Source of the DNA: Gammaproteobacteria bacterium
Lineage (GTDB): Bacteria; Pseudomonadota; Gammaproteobacteria; Pseudomonadales; Azotimanducaceae
Direction of reading: 5' to 3'
Length of the DNA: 57,091 nt
Assembly (NCBI GenBank): GCA_018656865.1
Contig: JABHYO010000042.1
Span: forward strand, 1 to 57,091
Every line of letters begins with the position of its first letter. The stretch's first letter is position 1. Shown here piece after piece: positions 43,060-51,909 of this stretch. Position numbers and translations under genes: made by a program. Under the pieces are notes generated by a model. That model was not told where the DNA came from and ran no database searches. It saw only the letters and a list, made by a program, of their open reading frames with translations.

Positions 43060-43707
43060 CTACTCTGCCACTACGCGGTTCAACCACCATAGTCTGATGC
43101 TATAAGAAAGTGCTGGAACCATCAGCAGCACCACAATCAGCAGATACACTGAACCAATGTTTTGAACGCTATCCCCAAGATAGGTATAGAGACCCGCCAG
43201 CGTCAGATTTCCCACCAGGGTTATCAGCAGAAACTTACCGAAAGGATAGCGATGGAAGCCAGCAACCATCAGACTCATCTCGGCAAGAACGGGTATGCCG
43301 CGACAGAAAAGCAACAGGATATATCCATACTTTGAGAGCTGCATGGATAGTTTTCTGAATTCCGGATCGTCATGCCAGCGGTTGAAGTGAAAGCGCCGAA
43401 AGTAGTAACCGAAACCATATCCTAGAAAACAGCCTGCAGTCAGGCCTATCGTGCAGGAGACAAAGGCCATCGGTGCTCCGAGCAACATACCCGCACTGAC
43501 ACTGACGGCACTGGACGGTACTGGGATAAAGATATCCATAGCCAGAAGCGCTGATGTTGCGACGAAAACTTCCGCAGCCCGTTGACCCGACATCAGCTCG
43601 AGTGTCAGAGCATCGAACTCTTCGCCCCAGAGAAGGAATGGCAAAATGATGAGCACAAGGAGAACAACGTGAAAGGCAATCAGAACCTGTCTGGGCTTAA
43701 TCCGCAT
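43060..43707 (-). CDS. DedA/VTT-family membrane protein
   Basis: This 215-residue protein has about five helices and the VTT-domain signature: FIPVPSSAVSVSAGMLLGAPMAFVSCTIGLTAGCFLGY, LLLFCRGIPVLAEMSLMVAGFHRYPFGKFLLIT. The proline-rich F-x-P motif and the conserved R-G-x-P are intact. DedA proteins move lipids such as undecaprenyl phosphate or affect membrane potential. Its neighbours are unrelated. Confidence 0.82.
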   Translation of the reverse strand: MRIKPRQVLIAFHVVLLVLIILPFLLWGEEFDALTLELMSGQRAAEVFVATSALLAMDIFIPVPSSAVSVSAGMLLGAPMAFVSCTIGLTAGCFLGYGFGYYFRRFHFNRWHDDPEFRKLSMQLSKYGYILLLFCRGIPVLAEMSLMVAGFHRYPFGKFLLITLVGNLTLAGLYTYLGDSVQNIGSVYLLIVVLLMVPALSYSIRLWWLNRVVAE

Positions 43708-43802
43708 CTCCTCAGGAGATTTTAATTCAGTGGGATATACGATACCCCAGGCCGCAGATCATGTAAGCAACCATCAGTCACGTCAATCAACCGGCTGTCT
43801 GA

Positions 43803-44441
43803 TTACCGCCAGTTTTGTTTGATCAGCTTTCTTTCTTCGTCGGTCTCGATGGTTGAACCAGCCATGTGTTCGCGAACAAAGGCATCTATGGTACCAATAT
43901 CCCCTGCTCCCGCCGGCTGATAACTATTCAAAGGTACATCTTGGCGGGGAACCTCAACTTCGATTCGCCAGCTGGTATTCTGCCGGCACACTATCCGATG
44001 CGCTGTGCTCGTCACCAGCTCACGACAGAATCCGCCATCAAGTCGCCTAAAACTGGCGATCACCTCAATGTAGTCATCTCCCTGTACAAAGCGTTGACCT
44101 GATTCCAGTTCATCGACAACCGCATAGTCGATGGTGGACTGCGGCGCCAAAATAAAACTACCGATTGTTAGCAGGAAAACAGCAGCGGCCATTGCAAACA
44201 GTTTCGTCGCAGACCTGCCACTTTTGACTCGCACAAGTGCGCGTATCTCCTCCGGTACGGGTTTATCGTCGATCTGACGGGCGTGAGATATCATCAATTC
44301 GTCGACCGCCCTGATGGCATCCAGTTCCCGACGCAATGCAGGCTCTTTCAGCAATCGCTCACTGAAACGAATCAGGTCTTCTCCAACCAACTCTCCATCC
44401 GCATAGGCAGAGAGTAATGTCAGATCCTCATCCTGGATCAT
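43803..44441 (-). CDS. Anti-sigma factor
   Basis: This 212-residue protein has an N-terminal anti-sigma domain (LTLLSAYADGELVGEDLIRFSERL, residues 7-30), one membrane helix (about 82-100, KLFAMAAAVFLLTIGSFIL) and a periplasmic domain with two cysteines. Such proteins hold their ECF sigma factor at the membrane until a periplasmic signal triggers release. There is no zinc-binding His-x3-Cys-x2-Cys motif. Its ATG overlaps the sigma stop by one base (TTAATG), so they are coupled. Confidence 0.82.
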   Translation of the reverse strand: MIQDEDLTLLSAYADGELVGEDLIRFSERLLKEPALRRELDAIRAVDELMISHARQIDDKPVPEEIRALVRVKSGRSATKLFAMAAAVFLLTIGSFILAPQSTIDYAVVDELESGQRFVQGDDYIEVIASFRRLDGGFCRELVTSTAHRIVCRQNTSWRIEVEVPRQDVPLNSYQPAGAGDIGTIDAFVREHMAGSTIETDEERKLIKQNWR

Positions 44442-44965
44442 TAAATTTCTCCACCTATCTGTTTGCGCAAACTTGTGCGCGCCCTGGCAACTCGACTCAT
44501 GACTGTTCCCACCGGTAACTCAAGTGCTTCAGCAACCTGTGCATAGCTCAAACCCTCAACGACTATCATGGATAGTATGACCCGGTGATCTTCCGTGAGT
44601 TTCTCAAGCGCCTCACCTATCGCATCGTATCGCCGAACGTCGTCAATCCGGGTTTCAACGGGATTTGATGGAATGTCCGCAACATGGCTGACTTCTTCAC
44701 CTTCCTCAGAGTAACTGTCGTGGTTACGAATCTTTCGTTTCCGTATCTCATCGATCCAGAGGTTCTTACAAACACGAACCAACCATGCTTTTGGCGCATC
44801 AACCGGTAACCCGCCTGTCAGCACTCTTTCCACTGTCGCCTGTACGAGATCGTCAGCATCATGCAATGAACCTGTTAATGAAAGCGCATAACGTCGCATC
44901 GAACCCATCTCTTCAACCAGGTATCGGCGTAACACTTCATCCGCTAAAACTGTCCGTTCACTCAT
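44441..44965 (-). CDS. ECF RNA polymerase sigma factor
   Basis: This sigma-70 family protein of about 174 residues has region 2 (LSLTGSLHDADDLVQATVERVL, then PKAWLVRVCKNLWIDEIRKRK) and region 4 (LEKLTEDHRVILSMIVVEGLSYAQVAEALELPVGTVMSRVARARTSLR). Start at ATG 44965; GTG 44998 is an alternative. A GGAATA-N15-CGTT promoter lies directly upstream, with its expected transcription start at or beside this ATG, so the message may be leaderless or translation may start lower (for example GTG 44935). It is divergent from the subtilase. Confidence 0.88.
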   Translation of the reverse strand: MSERTVLADEVLRRYLVEEMGSMRRYALSLTGSLHDADDLVQATVERVLTGGLPVDAPKAWLVRVCKNLWIDEIRKRKIRNHDSYSEEGEEVSHVADIPSNPVETRIDDVRRYDAIGEALEKLTEDHRVILSMIVVEGLSYAQVAEALELPVGTVMSRVARARTSLRKQIGGEI

Positions 44966-44969
44966 ATTC

Positions 44970-44994
44970 AACGTACTGCCGGTGAAACTATTCC
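44970..44994 (-). promoter_or_regulatory. ECF-type promoter for the sigma/anti-sigma operon
   Basis: On the minus strand: GGAATA at 44994-44989, a 15-base spacer, then CGTT at 44973-44970, immediately before the sigma ATG. It shows the same -35, spacer length and -10 as the divergent promoter at 45001-45025. Confidence 0.62.
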
Positions 44995-45000
44995 ACACAG

Positions 45001-45025
45001 GGAATAGATTTCCGCTAAAATCGTT
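45001..45025 (+). promoter_or_regulatory. ECF-type promoter for the subtilase gene
   Basis: GGAATA at 45001-45006, a 15-base spacer, then CGTT at 45022-45025, about 30 bases before GTG 45055. It matches the GGAA-N15/17-CGT type of ECF promoter. Confidence 0.65.
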
Positions 45026-45054
45026 ATTCTACGTGATCTTGAACCCTGTGAGCC

Positions 45055-45720
45055 GTGCATATTAGCTATTCCTTCAGCAAGCTTGCGATTCGATACCTTC
45101 GCCGTATCGGCGTACCTCTGCTCGTCTGCATGAGCCTAAACACTTCGGCCGGAGAAATCGATCACGTTGATCGGGAACTGGAAGATATTCGCGAGCAGCT
45201 TAATGACTGGCTCAAAGGCAGGACTACTGAACAGGTTGAGCAGCGGGTTGAACGAAATGTTCGTGCCAGGGTTCGGCAATCCATCGAGCAAACCGTCACT
45301 GAAAACATCGCAAACAGCGTCGCCGATTCCGCTTTACAATCACTGGAAACGGCACTACCCGGCAGGCCGGATATCACCCCCACCGAAGTGAAGCAGATCG
45401 ATTCAGCCAGCGCAAAGCTGAAATCCGATACGGTCCAACCCGAACTGGATGCACTGATCGCCTCTCAGTTGTCCAGAATCGAGCGCGAAGTCGATCTCGT
45501 TCTCGATACAGTTCAGGACAAAGAGGGCAACTCAGCACTCGCCAATGAATGGCTGGTCATGACCGACAGAACAACACTGGATCATCTTGAATCGGAAGGC
45601 TACCTCATTAGCCACCTGGAAGAATTGAGCGGGCTGGGTTATCTGCTTGGTCGACTCAAGGCGCCGGAGACATTCGAACCCGGAGAAATCACTACCGTCC
45701 ATGTTCTGGACAGCCCCTAG
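45055..45720 (+). CDS. N-terminal half of an interrupted subtilase
   Basis: This 221-residue reading starts at GTG 45055. It has a signal peptide (cleavage near TSAGE, about residue 33), a long helical charged region (residues 36-140) and an end (EWLVMTDRTTLDHLESEGYLISH, LSGLGYLLGRLKAPETF) typical of the N-terminal propiece before an S8 protease domain. It stops at TAG 45718-45720. The frame then continues open through VVVDLNHVYLPQ, like the VDYNHLY linker in related proteases, into the catalytic half at 45781. The whole was probably one gene, 45055-46581. Confidence 0.7.
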   Translation: MHISYSFSKLAIRYLRRIGVPLLVCMSLNTSAGEIDHVDRELEDIREQLNDWLKGRTTEQVEQRVERNVRARVRQSIEQTVTENIANSVADSALQSLETALPGRPDITPTEVKQIDSASAKLKSDTVQPELDALIASQLSRIEREVDLVLDTVQDKEGNSALANEWLVMTDRTTLDHLESEGYLISHLEELSGLGYLLGRLKAPETFEPGEITTVHVLDSP

Positions 45721-45780
45721 GTCGTTGTCGACCTGAACCACGTCTATTTACCACAACGGGATAACACAGGTATACCTTCT

Positions 45781-46581
45781 GTGGCTAAGCCCGCGAATTC
45801 CACAACGACGAATACCGCCTGGTCGCGCATCGGCATGATCGATTCAAGCATCGATCAAAGTCATTCTGTATTCAGAAACAGTCGAATAAGCGAATCCTTG
45901 TTTACACCTCGAGGTTTCGACAGGACAAGCCAGCACGGTACTGCAATTGCATCAATTTTGGTCGGTAGTTCTGAGACTTACAACGGCATGAGTCCAGCCA
46001 GCAACCTCTACAATGGTGTTGTTTTTGCGACTGATGAGTTTGGGCGGGAATTTTCCACAACGGCTTCCATCGTCAGAGCAATCAACTGGTTGGCTGAGAA
46101 CAATGTCAGACTTATCAATATGAGTCTGGCTGGACCGGACAATGCCATTTTGAGGCGTGCCATCGGCTCGGCATGTGCTCGCGGTATTACACTGGTCACT
46201 GCCGCCGGGAACGCCGGACCAGCCTCTCCTCCTCTCTTTCCAGCCGCCTATGACTGCACTATCGCCGTCACGGCCGTGGACAACGATGGCGCACCTTATC
46301 ATCGCGCCAATAGAGGGAAACACATCGACTACGCGCTGCCCGGGATCAATATTCGCCATGCTGCGGAAGAGGGAACATTCAGGGAATCCAGCGGCACGTC
46401 TTTCGCCGCTGCATTACTCTCAGGCCTGATCTCGACACGACTGCCGACGACGCTCGGTCAGGTCAGCGAGGTCAAAGTGAGACTCAATGCGCTGGCCACA
46501 GATCTGGGACAGCCAGGTCATGATCCCGTTTACGGACAGGGCGCTATCTACTCTCCGTCTACAGCTCGTACTTCATACTAA
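45781..46581 (+). CDS. S8 subtilisin-like protease, catalytic half after TAG
   Basis: This 266-residue domain starts at GTG 45781 if read alone. It carries the full triad: D21 (GMIDSS), H52 (QHGTAIAS) and S207 (SGTSFAA), with the oxyanion Asn in TAAGNAGPA. It lacks its own signal peptide; export would need the in-frame upstream half across TAG 45718-45720. No ribosome-binding site is evident at 45781. Either the locus is a young pseudogene, the TAG is read through, or there is a sequencing error. Its 3' end overlaps the convergent barrel gene by 23 bases. Confidence 0.78.
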   Translation: MAKPANSTTTNTAWSRIGMIDSSIDQSHSVFRNSRISESLFTPRGFDRTSQHGTAIASILVGSSETYNGMSPASNLYNGVVFATDEFGREFSTTASIVRAINWLAENNVRLINMSLAGPDNAILRRAIGSACARGITLVTAAGNAGPASPPLFPAAYDCTIAVTAVDNDGAPYHRANRGKHIDYALPGINIRHAAEEGTFRESSGTSFAAALLSGLISTRLPTTLGQVSEVKVRLNALATDLGQPGHDPVYGQGAIYSPSTARTSY

Positions 46582-47461
46582 GCATATAGACCCTCTGGTC
46601 GTAGTCAGCGGATTCAAGGTTCGATCGGTAGTCGTTCCGATGAACCCCGGCCACCAGGGCAAAAGAGTCCGACATTGGCCAGGTAAGCTGAAACTCGAAT
46701 CGTCGCCTTCGATCATGTCGAAAGCCGTCCAGCAAGGGATGTATGGCTTTCTTATAATCTCTACGCTGATACCGAAAACCCAGTTCCACCGTCAGATCTT
46801 CCTCTCCTATACTAATCTCCTGCTGGTAACTGATGGCGATCTCTCCGGCATCGTTGTTGAAGATATGGTCTTCAGCCTCATCTCTTAGAAATTGCACACG
46901 GGTCGTGATGTACTTCTTTAGCCCGTTTAGGAACAGATACCCGCGAACACTGATTTTGTGCTGCTTGTTATCCCTGGATGAATCAATGTCGAAAGATTCG
47001 TCGGAGTATTCATAGGCCGCACGCAGGTAGGTTTTTTTGGTCGGAAACCATGCAATCGTTGGAGAAACCTGGGTCAGGTTTAGAAAACCCTCGTTGTCGA
47101 GCCAATAGTCTATATACCTGATACTCAAGCCAAGATCGAAAGAGCTAAGTCTGCGTTGAACTGCAAGTGATACCAGGCCAAGACGACCATCAAATGCATC
47201 GTATTGGTTGTACTGCTTTTCACTCAAGATAAGACTGGCTGATAAAGACGATCCTCCAGCGGTCTGATACTCGACACCACCAGAGACGCTGAGGTCTACA
47301 AACTGATCACCTGTCTCCGTGGTCAGGTCGACATCATCGACAGCTACATTGCTGTCATAGCCATAGCCGAGTTCCATTTCCGTCGACCAGTCAACCCTAA
47401 CCTCAGCCTGAACCGAAAGGCCAAGAAAACAAAGGAAAACGAAAAGCCACCGACTACGCAT
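46559..47461 (-). CDS. Outer-membrane beta-barrel protein
   Basis: This 300-residue protein has a signal peptide (cleavage after VQA, about residue 19) and repeated amphipathic strands such as YEYSDESFDIDSSRDNKQH and FRYQRRDYKK, ending in a barrel-like MLSMKYEL. It looks like a small barrel of the DUF560/surface-assembly or capsule-export kind. There is no haem or metal motif. It is convergent with the subtilase. Function unknown. Confidence 0.72.
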   Translation of the reverse strand: MRSRWLFVFLCFLGLSVQAEVRVDWSTEMELGYGYDSNVAVDDVDLTTETGDQFVDLSVSGGVEYQTAGGSSLSASLILSEKQYNQYDAFDGRLGLVSLAVQRRLSSFDLGLSIRYIDYWLDNEGFLNLTQVSPTIAWFPTKKTYLRAAYEYSDESFDIDSSRDNKQHKISVRGYLFLNGLKKYITTRVQFLRDEAEDHIFNNDAGEIAISYQQEISIGEEDLTVELGFRYQRRDYKKAIHPLLDGFRHDRRRRFEFQLTWPMSDSFALVAGVHRNDYRSNLESADYDQRVYMLSMKYEL

Positions 47462-47560
47462 TGATTCATCATAACCTCAAACCTGTTTCGCACTGAAAGC
47501 AGATTTACCTCTCTGCAAAATCGGCGTATGTTGAACAAGCGAACCTAGTGGAGAAATTTT

Positions 47561-48535
47561 ATGCGCTTGATGCCGATACTTCTGGTGTTTCTCATTTCAC
47601 TGCCTGTACTTGCCGCCGGTGAACCACCGCTGATGAGTCGTGCCGACTACGATCAGCTAATGAAAGACATATCTAATTGGGGCAGGTGGGGCAATGATGA
47701 TGAACTAGGCACACTGAACCTGATCACAGACAAGAAGCGCAAGCGCGCTGCGAGGCTGGTGAAAAAAGGGATCTCGGTATCTCTCGCTCTCGATCTCAAC
47801 AAGGTAAAGGATCCTCTCAATCAGAACCCATTTCTGCATGAAGTCGGTACCAGTGAATTTGGCGGTCACCAGGTTGCAGCAGACCGGTACGAGGTCGAAT
47901 ACCATGGGTTCGCCCACTCACATATGGATGGGCTTCCACACTTTGCCCACAAGGGTTATTTCTACAACGGTGTACCCTACGCTGCCGCTATACCGACCGG
48001 CACAAAAAAACTCGGGATACACAATGCCGGCATCAAAGGTGTTTTCACGCGCGGTGTACTTGTAGACATGCCAGCGCACCTTGGGGTTGATTATCTCGAT
48101 CCAGGCACAGCCATAACCGCCGATGACATCACCGACTGGGAAAAGAAAAACCGGGTTCGGATCGGTAGCGGCGATGTCCTTCTGATCAGGACCGGTCGCT
48201 GGGAAAAAGTCAGGCAGGATGGACAATGGAATTTTCTGGAAAAGGCTGCCGGTTTGCACGCCTCTGTCGCGTCCTTCCTCAGGGAGAGAGACGTCGCAGT
48301 GATCGGTTGTGACGGCGTCAGTGATGTGATGCCTTCCGGTGTCGAAGGCCGGGTCAATCCACTGCATGAGCTGGTACTGGTCGGATTGGGCATGCCAATT
48401 CTAGACAACCTCGACCTCGATCCTTTGGCTGAAGTTGCCGCAGCTCAGAAGAGAACCACCTTTCTTTACGTCGGCGCACCGCTTCGCGTTCCAGGTGGCA
48501 CGGGCTCCCCGCTCAATCCACTGGCCGTTTTTTAG
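47561..48535 (+). CDS. Secreted cyclase/kynurenine-formamidase-family hydrolase
   Basis: This 324-residue protein has a signal peptide (cleavage near LAAGE, about residue 20) and a metal-hydrolase fold. The metal motif is HSHMDGLPHF at about 126-135, matching the H-x-H-x-D-x3-H pattern of the cyclase family, and GDVLLIRTGRWEK and VIGCDGVSDVMPSG follow. Members open amide or lactone rings. GTGGAGAAA precedes the ATG. Confidence 0.82.
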   Translation: MRLMPILLVFLISLPVLAAGEPPLMSRADYDQLMKDISNWGRWGNDDELGTLNLITDKKRKRAARLVKKGISVSLALDLNKVKDPLNQNPFLHEVGTSEFGGHQVAADRYEVEYHGFAHSHMDGLPHFAHKGYFYNGVPYAAAIPTGTKKLGIHNAGIKGVFTRGVLVDMPAHLGVDYLDPGTAITADDITDWEKKNRVRIGSGDVLLIRTGRWEKVRQDGQWNFLEKAAGLHASVASFLRERDVAVIGCDGVSDVMPSGVEGRVNPLHELVLVGLGMPILDNLDLDPLAEVAAAQKRTTFLYVGAPLRVPGGTGSPLNPLAVF

Positions 48536-48579
48536 CAGTATTGTGCAAAACAGAAAACTTGCTTCGTTGAGGAGATAGC

Positions 48580-49182
48580 ATGCTCGAAGATCTGGCCAAC
48601 ATCAGCGAGTTTGTCGGCGCAATCGTCGTCCTGATTTCTCTGGTCTTTATTGGCTACCAGCTGACACAGACTCGCAAGCAACTGCGTGCCGATGCGCTGC
48701 AACAACGAATCAATACCCGGCTCCAGACATGGAATGACCAGCTCGACAAGGCTGCCTACCAATCCGCTCTCGAAAAGATTTTTGAATTCGAACTGTATAG
48801 AAAAGACGTCAAGCTCTATGAATTGGAACAGTTAACCCGCGCAGAACAACAAGCCATGTTCAATGCTTTGGCGATTGAACTGGTCTACTTCCAGAATCTT
48901 TACTACCAGAGAGCAGAAGGCATGATCAACCATGACCAAAGCCTGCCTCTTGACTATATTCGCGTATTCTCCATGGCACCGCGACGCCGCCAGTGGAAAG
49001 ATCAGCTTCGAATAAGCAATCATTTTCCACCGGAGTTCATCCTCCATGTCGATGCCATCGTTAAGAAATATGATGAAGTGGAACGACGAATGGAATCCGA
49101 TCAGGATGCAGACTTCGACGCTGTTGTTCAGGAAGTATTCGAACTACCTGCACCACCAAACTGGTTGGGAAAATCTGACTAG
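48580..49182 (+). CDS. Membrane-anchored helical protein of unknown function
   Basis: This 200-residue protein has one N-terminal membrane helix (about 9-27, FVGAIVVLISLVFIGYQLTQ) and a long helical cytoplasmic domain. This type (helix then Q-x2-R basic stretch) is common in marine gammaproteobacteria but has no assigned role. GAGGAGA precedes the ATG. Confidence 0.75.
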   Translation: MLEDLANISEFVGAIVVLISLVFIGYQLTQTRKQLRADALQQRINTRLQTWNDQLDKAAYQSALEKIFEFELYRKDVKLYELEQLTRAEQQAMFNALAIELVYFQNLYYQRAEGMINHDQSLPLDYIRVFSMAPRRRQWKDQLRISNHFPPEFILHVDAIVKKYDEVERRMESDQDADFDAVVQEVFELPAPPNWLGKSD

Positions 49183-49263
49183 CTGAACTATCAAGCTCTT
49201 GATTCACATCATTGCCAGATACGCACGCTTCAACCTTAATGGTATTGACGATTCAGGAGATCC

Positions 49264-50361
49264 ATGATGAAAGCTTTCTGCCTGCTTATATTGATCAGTT
49301 TTTCATTCTCCGCCAACGCCGATGATGAACAGCTCCGTGACGTCATGCGCCACCTGGCTGACAGCCTGCTCACACTCATGCCGATCGTTCAGAACAGAGA
49401 CTTCGACGCGGAAAAATTCGAACTGGAAGCTCAAAGACTGCACCGCTATGTCCAGCAAGCGGAACGCCATTTCGATGACCAACCCGTCAGCGCCCGAATC
49501 ACCTACGGCATGCTTAAAGAACGGATTGAAGAGGCCTCCCGACTGTCCGCCGATAGCAGTATGATCAGTGCAAGATCCCTTCTTTCTGAATCCCTTGAGC
49601 TCTGCGCATCCTGCCATGCCCAGGATCGGAAAAGCAGGCCCGGATTTGGTATTTCCAGGCTGCGGGAACTTGACGAATTTCAGGCGGCTGAGTTCAGTTT
49701 TCTTTCAAGGGACTATGCTTCAGCGCTCACCTCCTACAAGAACTTCCTTACTGCTGAAAAGTCGGATGGCCACCGTCGCAGTCTGGCGCTCGATCGAATT
49801 CTGTCGATAACTACAGAGATCTATGGTGATCTTGATGCCGCCCTGCAGGTTCTCAAGGAAATCAGACTTGTCTCCGAATCAGAAAAAATCAGAGTCACCA
49901 GCTGGCAATCGGTCTTCCGTAATCTCAAGAGCCAGTCGCCGCTGGTCTCACCGCTCGCCCCGCAGGACATCAGGGATATGGATCGCTTCCTGACAAACGA
50001 CTGGCCGGCCATGCAGTCATTTATGAACTGGAATGAGCAGCAGGCCTACTGGATGATGATCCGAAGGAAACTTAATACTTTTCTGGAAAATGGTCCAAGC
50101 GCTGAGGAAACCCCTGTCCTGCTCTACTGGCAGGCGGTTGCGGACCGATCTACACACTTCCAGTTCTACGAGTCTTTGTCTCGCCGCTATCTGGAGCGTT
50201 GCATGCGGGAATACCCGGGGCATGCCTATGCCAGGAAATGTTTCGATGAATTCGAACTCCTCATGATCGTGTCTTTTTCAGGCTCAGGAGGAATCAACAT
50301 CCCAGTCGAAGTCCGTGAGGAAATCAACGAATTGAGGAGAATCGTCTACTCAAGGGATTAG
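49264..50361 (+). CDS. Secreted protein with single CXXCH haem motif
   Basis: This 365-residue exported protein has a signal peptide (cleavage near SANAD, about residue 20), then a helical domain (24-125) ending in LELCASCHAQ, one c-type haem motif. The rest (about 140-360) is helical and looks TPR-like (AAEFSFLSRDYASALTSYKNFL). The N-terminal part could be a cytochrome c'-like helical bundle. AGGAGA precedes the ATG. It overlaps the CBS gene stop by four bases at its end. Confidence 0.75.
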   Translation: MMKAFCLLILISFSFSANADDEQLRDVMRHLADSLLTLMPIVQNRDFDAEKFELEAQRLHRYVQQAERHFDDQPVSARITYGMLKERIEEASRLSADSSMISARSLLSESLELCASCHAQDRKSRPGFGISRLRELDEFQAAEFSFLSRDYASALTSYKNFLTAEKSDGHRRSLALDRILSITTEIYGDLDAALQVLKEIRLVSESEKIRVTSWQSVFRNLKSQSPLVSPLAPQDIRDMDRFLTNDWPAMQSFMNWNEQQAYWMMIRRKLNTFLENGPSAEETPVLLYWQAVADRSTHFQFYESLSRRYLERCMREYPGHAYARKCFDEFELLMIVSFSGSGGINIPVEVREEINELRRIVYSRD

Positions 50362-50756
50362 TACAGCTCGGCGAGGCCATTGAGCACCAGCGCCTGGTAA
50401 TCGACAATGCCGATAATCTGGCCTTCCAGCAGAACAGGTGCGGTGGCAAGACCAAACTGATCGAACATACGTGAGCAGTACCGGACGTCCATATCCGCGT
50501 GGACGGATACAACCGGCTTACTCATGATCTCGTAAACATTAACCCGGTCCGGATGTCGGTCTCTGGCCAGAACTTTCTTTGCAATGTCTGACAGAAGTAC
50601 GATTCCGTACTCGTCGTTCTCATCACGCTTGTTGACGACAAGTGCCCTCGCGTCGCCATCACGCATGGCAGAGATCGCTTCTGCGACCGTCGCCACACCA
50701 TCAATCATCAGGTAGCGATCCCGCATGATATCTTTGACTCGAAGTATCTTATTCAT
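50358..50756 (-). CDS. CBS-domain protein
   Basis: This 132-residue protein is a tandem CBS pair (DIMRDRYLMIDGVATVAEAISAMRDG and VYEIMSKPVVSVHADMDVRYCSRMFDQFGLATAPVLLEG). CBS pairs bind adenosine nucleotides and gate transporters. Its start overlaps the stop of the PII-like gene by four bases, and it ends the DUF1538 operon. Confidence 0.88.
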   Translation of the reverse strand: MNKILRVKDIMRDRYLMIDGVATVAEAISAMRDGDARALVVNKRDENDEYGIVLLSDIAKKVLARDRHPDRVNVYEIMSKPVVSVHADMDVRYCSRMFDQFGLATAPVLLEGQIIGIVDYQALVLNGLAELY

Positions 50757-51103
50757 AATGCGTCCTTCACCGTTTCGGTCAGTTGCTGGATCTGGTGCCG
50801 AACACCGATCGCATCCTCTATATCGATCTGCACGGCAATTCCTGTCCCCGGCCTCTCATCAAATTCACCCGCACGACCAACTTGTTCCAGTATATGGCGG
50901 CTGAGATGTTCCTCAACCAGAAACAGCAGAACGTCCCGCTGCGTTTCCAGTTCGAGGCCCAGAAAGGTCTTGGTTGGCTCAAGGCCTTCACCCCTCGCAT
51001 TGTTGATAATGGTGGTGCCTGTAGCTCCAGCCTCGCGGGCAGCCTCCATCACGGCAGCGGTCTTGTCATCCTCGACAAAAGCGAGGATCAGCTTAAATCG
51101 CAT
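50753..51103 (-). CDS. PII-like (GlnB-type) regulatory protein
   Basis: This 116-residue protein shows the PII ferredoxin-like pattern: MRFKLILAFVEDDKTAAVMEAAREAGATGTTIIN, a T-loop-like segment (ARGEGLEPTKTFLGLELETQRDVLLFLVEE) and GTGIAVQIDIEDAIGV. It lacks the uridylylation Tyr51 context. It is coupled to a CBS gene and follows two DUF1538 genes, so it probably gates that transporter in response to nucleotide binding. Confidence 0.82.
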   Translation of the reverse strand: MRFKLILAFVEDDKTAAVMEAAREAGATGTTIINNARGEGLEPTKTFLGLELETQRDVLLFLVEEHLSRHILEQVGRAGEFDERPGTGIAVQIDIEDAIGVRHQIQQLTETVKDAL

Positions 51104-51131
51104 CTTGTGACCTCCTCAACGGTTATCTTAA

Positions 51132-51899
51132 TCATGTCTTCTTCCTGTTGAATGCAAATTTTTCCGCCAATTGTGCATACGCCATCACACTGATAATCGG
51201 AAACAGGGAGGCAAATGCAATCAGGCCAAACCCGTCGATTAGCGGATTACGACCCGGTACGCTCTCTGCAAGTCCCAATCCAAGTGCAGCTACAAGTGGC
51301 ACCGTCACCGTCGAAGTGGTGACGCCGCCGGAATCGTAGGCAAGCGGAACAATGAGTGATGGGGCGAATCGTGTTTGAATAATCACCACGATGTAGCCCA
51401 CGATAATGTAGTAGTGAATCGGATCCCCGGATACGATCCGGTAACAACCAAGCGAGATACCCACCGCAACACCCAGGGCAACAGCATGCCGGAGCCCCGT
51501 TGTGCCAATTGCACCACCTGACACCTCGTTGGCCTTCATCGCCACGGCCATCAACGACGGTTCTGCAATTGTCGTGGCCCAGCCGATCGCAAAGGCGAAC
51601 AGATAGACCCAGTAGTAGTTGAGCCAGTGGAAATCCAAATCTACCAACTGGTGACTCAGCACAAAGGCATGATCCGTCAGTTGTGTTGCCATCACCCGCC
51701 CGAGTGGGAACAGTGCTTTTTCTAATCCCATCAGAAACAAGCTGAGCCCCAATAACACATAGATAAAACCACCGATGACACGGGCCGGCTGTGCGATGGG
51801 TCTTCTAATAACCAAAAACTGAAATCCAAAGATAATCGCCACAATAGGTATGACATCGCGAACAGTCTGCAGCAGTGTTGCTATCAGCTCCTGGATCAT
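51132..51899 (-). CDS. DUF1538 membrane protein, second copy
   Basis: This 255-residue protein has about seven membrane helices. It keeps FATTIAEPSLMAVA-like WATTIAEPSLMAV and [38 protein letters not shown], near-identical to its neighbour at 51910. The start at ATG 51899 has GAGG eight bases upstream. The pair probably forms a heteromeric transporter. The substrate is unknown. Confidence 0.85.
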   Translation of the reverse strand: MIQELIATLLQTVRDVIPIVAIIFGFQFLVIRRPIAQPARVIGGFIYVLLGLSLFLMGLEKALFPLGRVMATQLTDHAFVLSHQLVDLDFHWLNYYWVYLFAFAIGWATTIAEPSLMAVAMKANEVSGGAIGTTGLRHAVALGVAVGISLGCYRIVSGDPIHYYIIVGYIVVIIQTRFAPSLIVPLAYDSGGVTTSTVTVPLVAALGLGLAESVPGRNPLIDGFGLIAFASLFPIISVMAYAQLAEKFAFNRKKT

Positions 51900-51909
51900 G
51901 GACAAGACC

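Noticed and set aside
45718-45720. Pyrrolysine insertion at the TAG
   Set aside because: Pyrrolysine coding is very rare in such bacteria, no pyl genes are visible and the site is in a linker; a mutation or read error is simpler.
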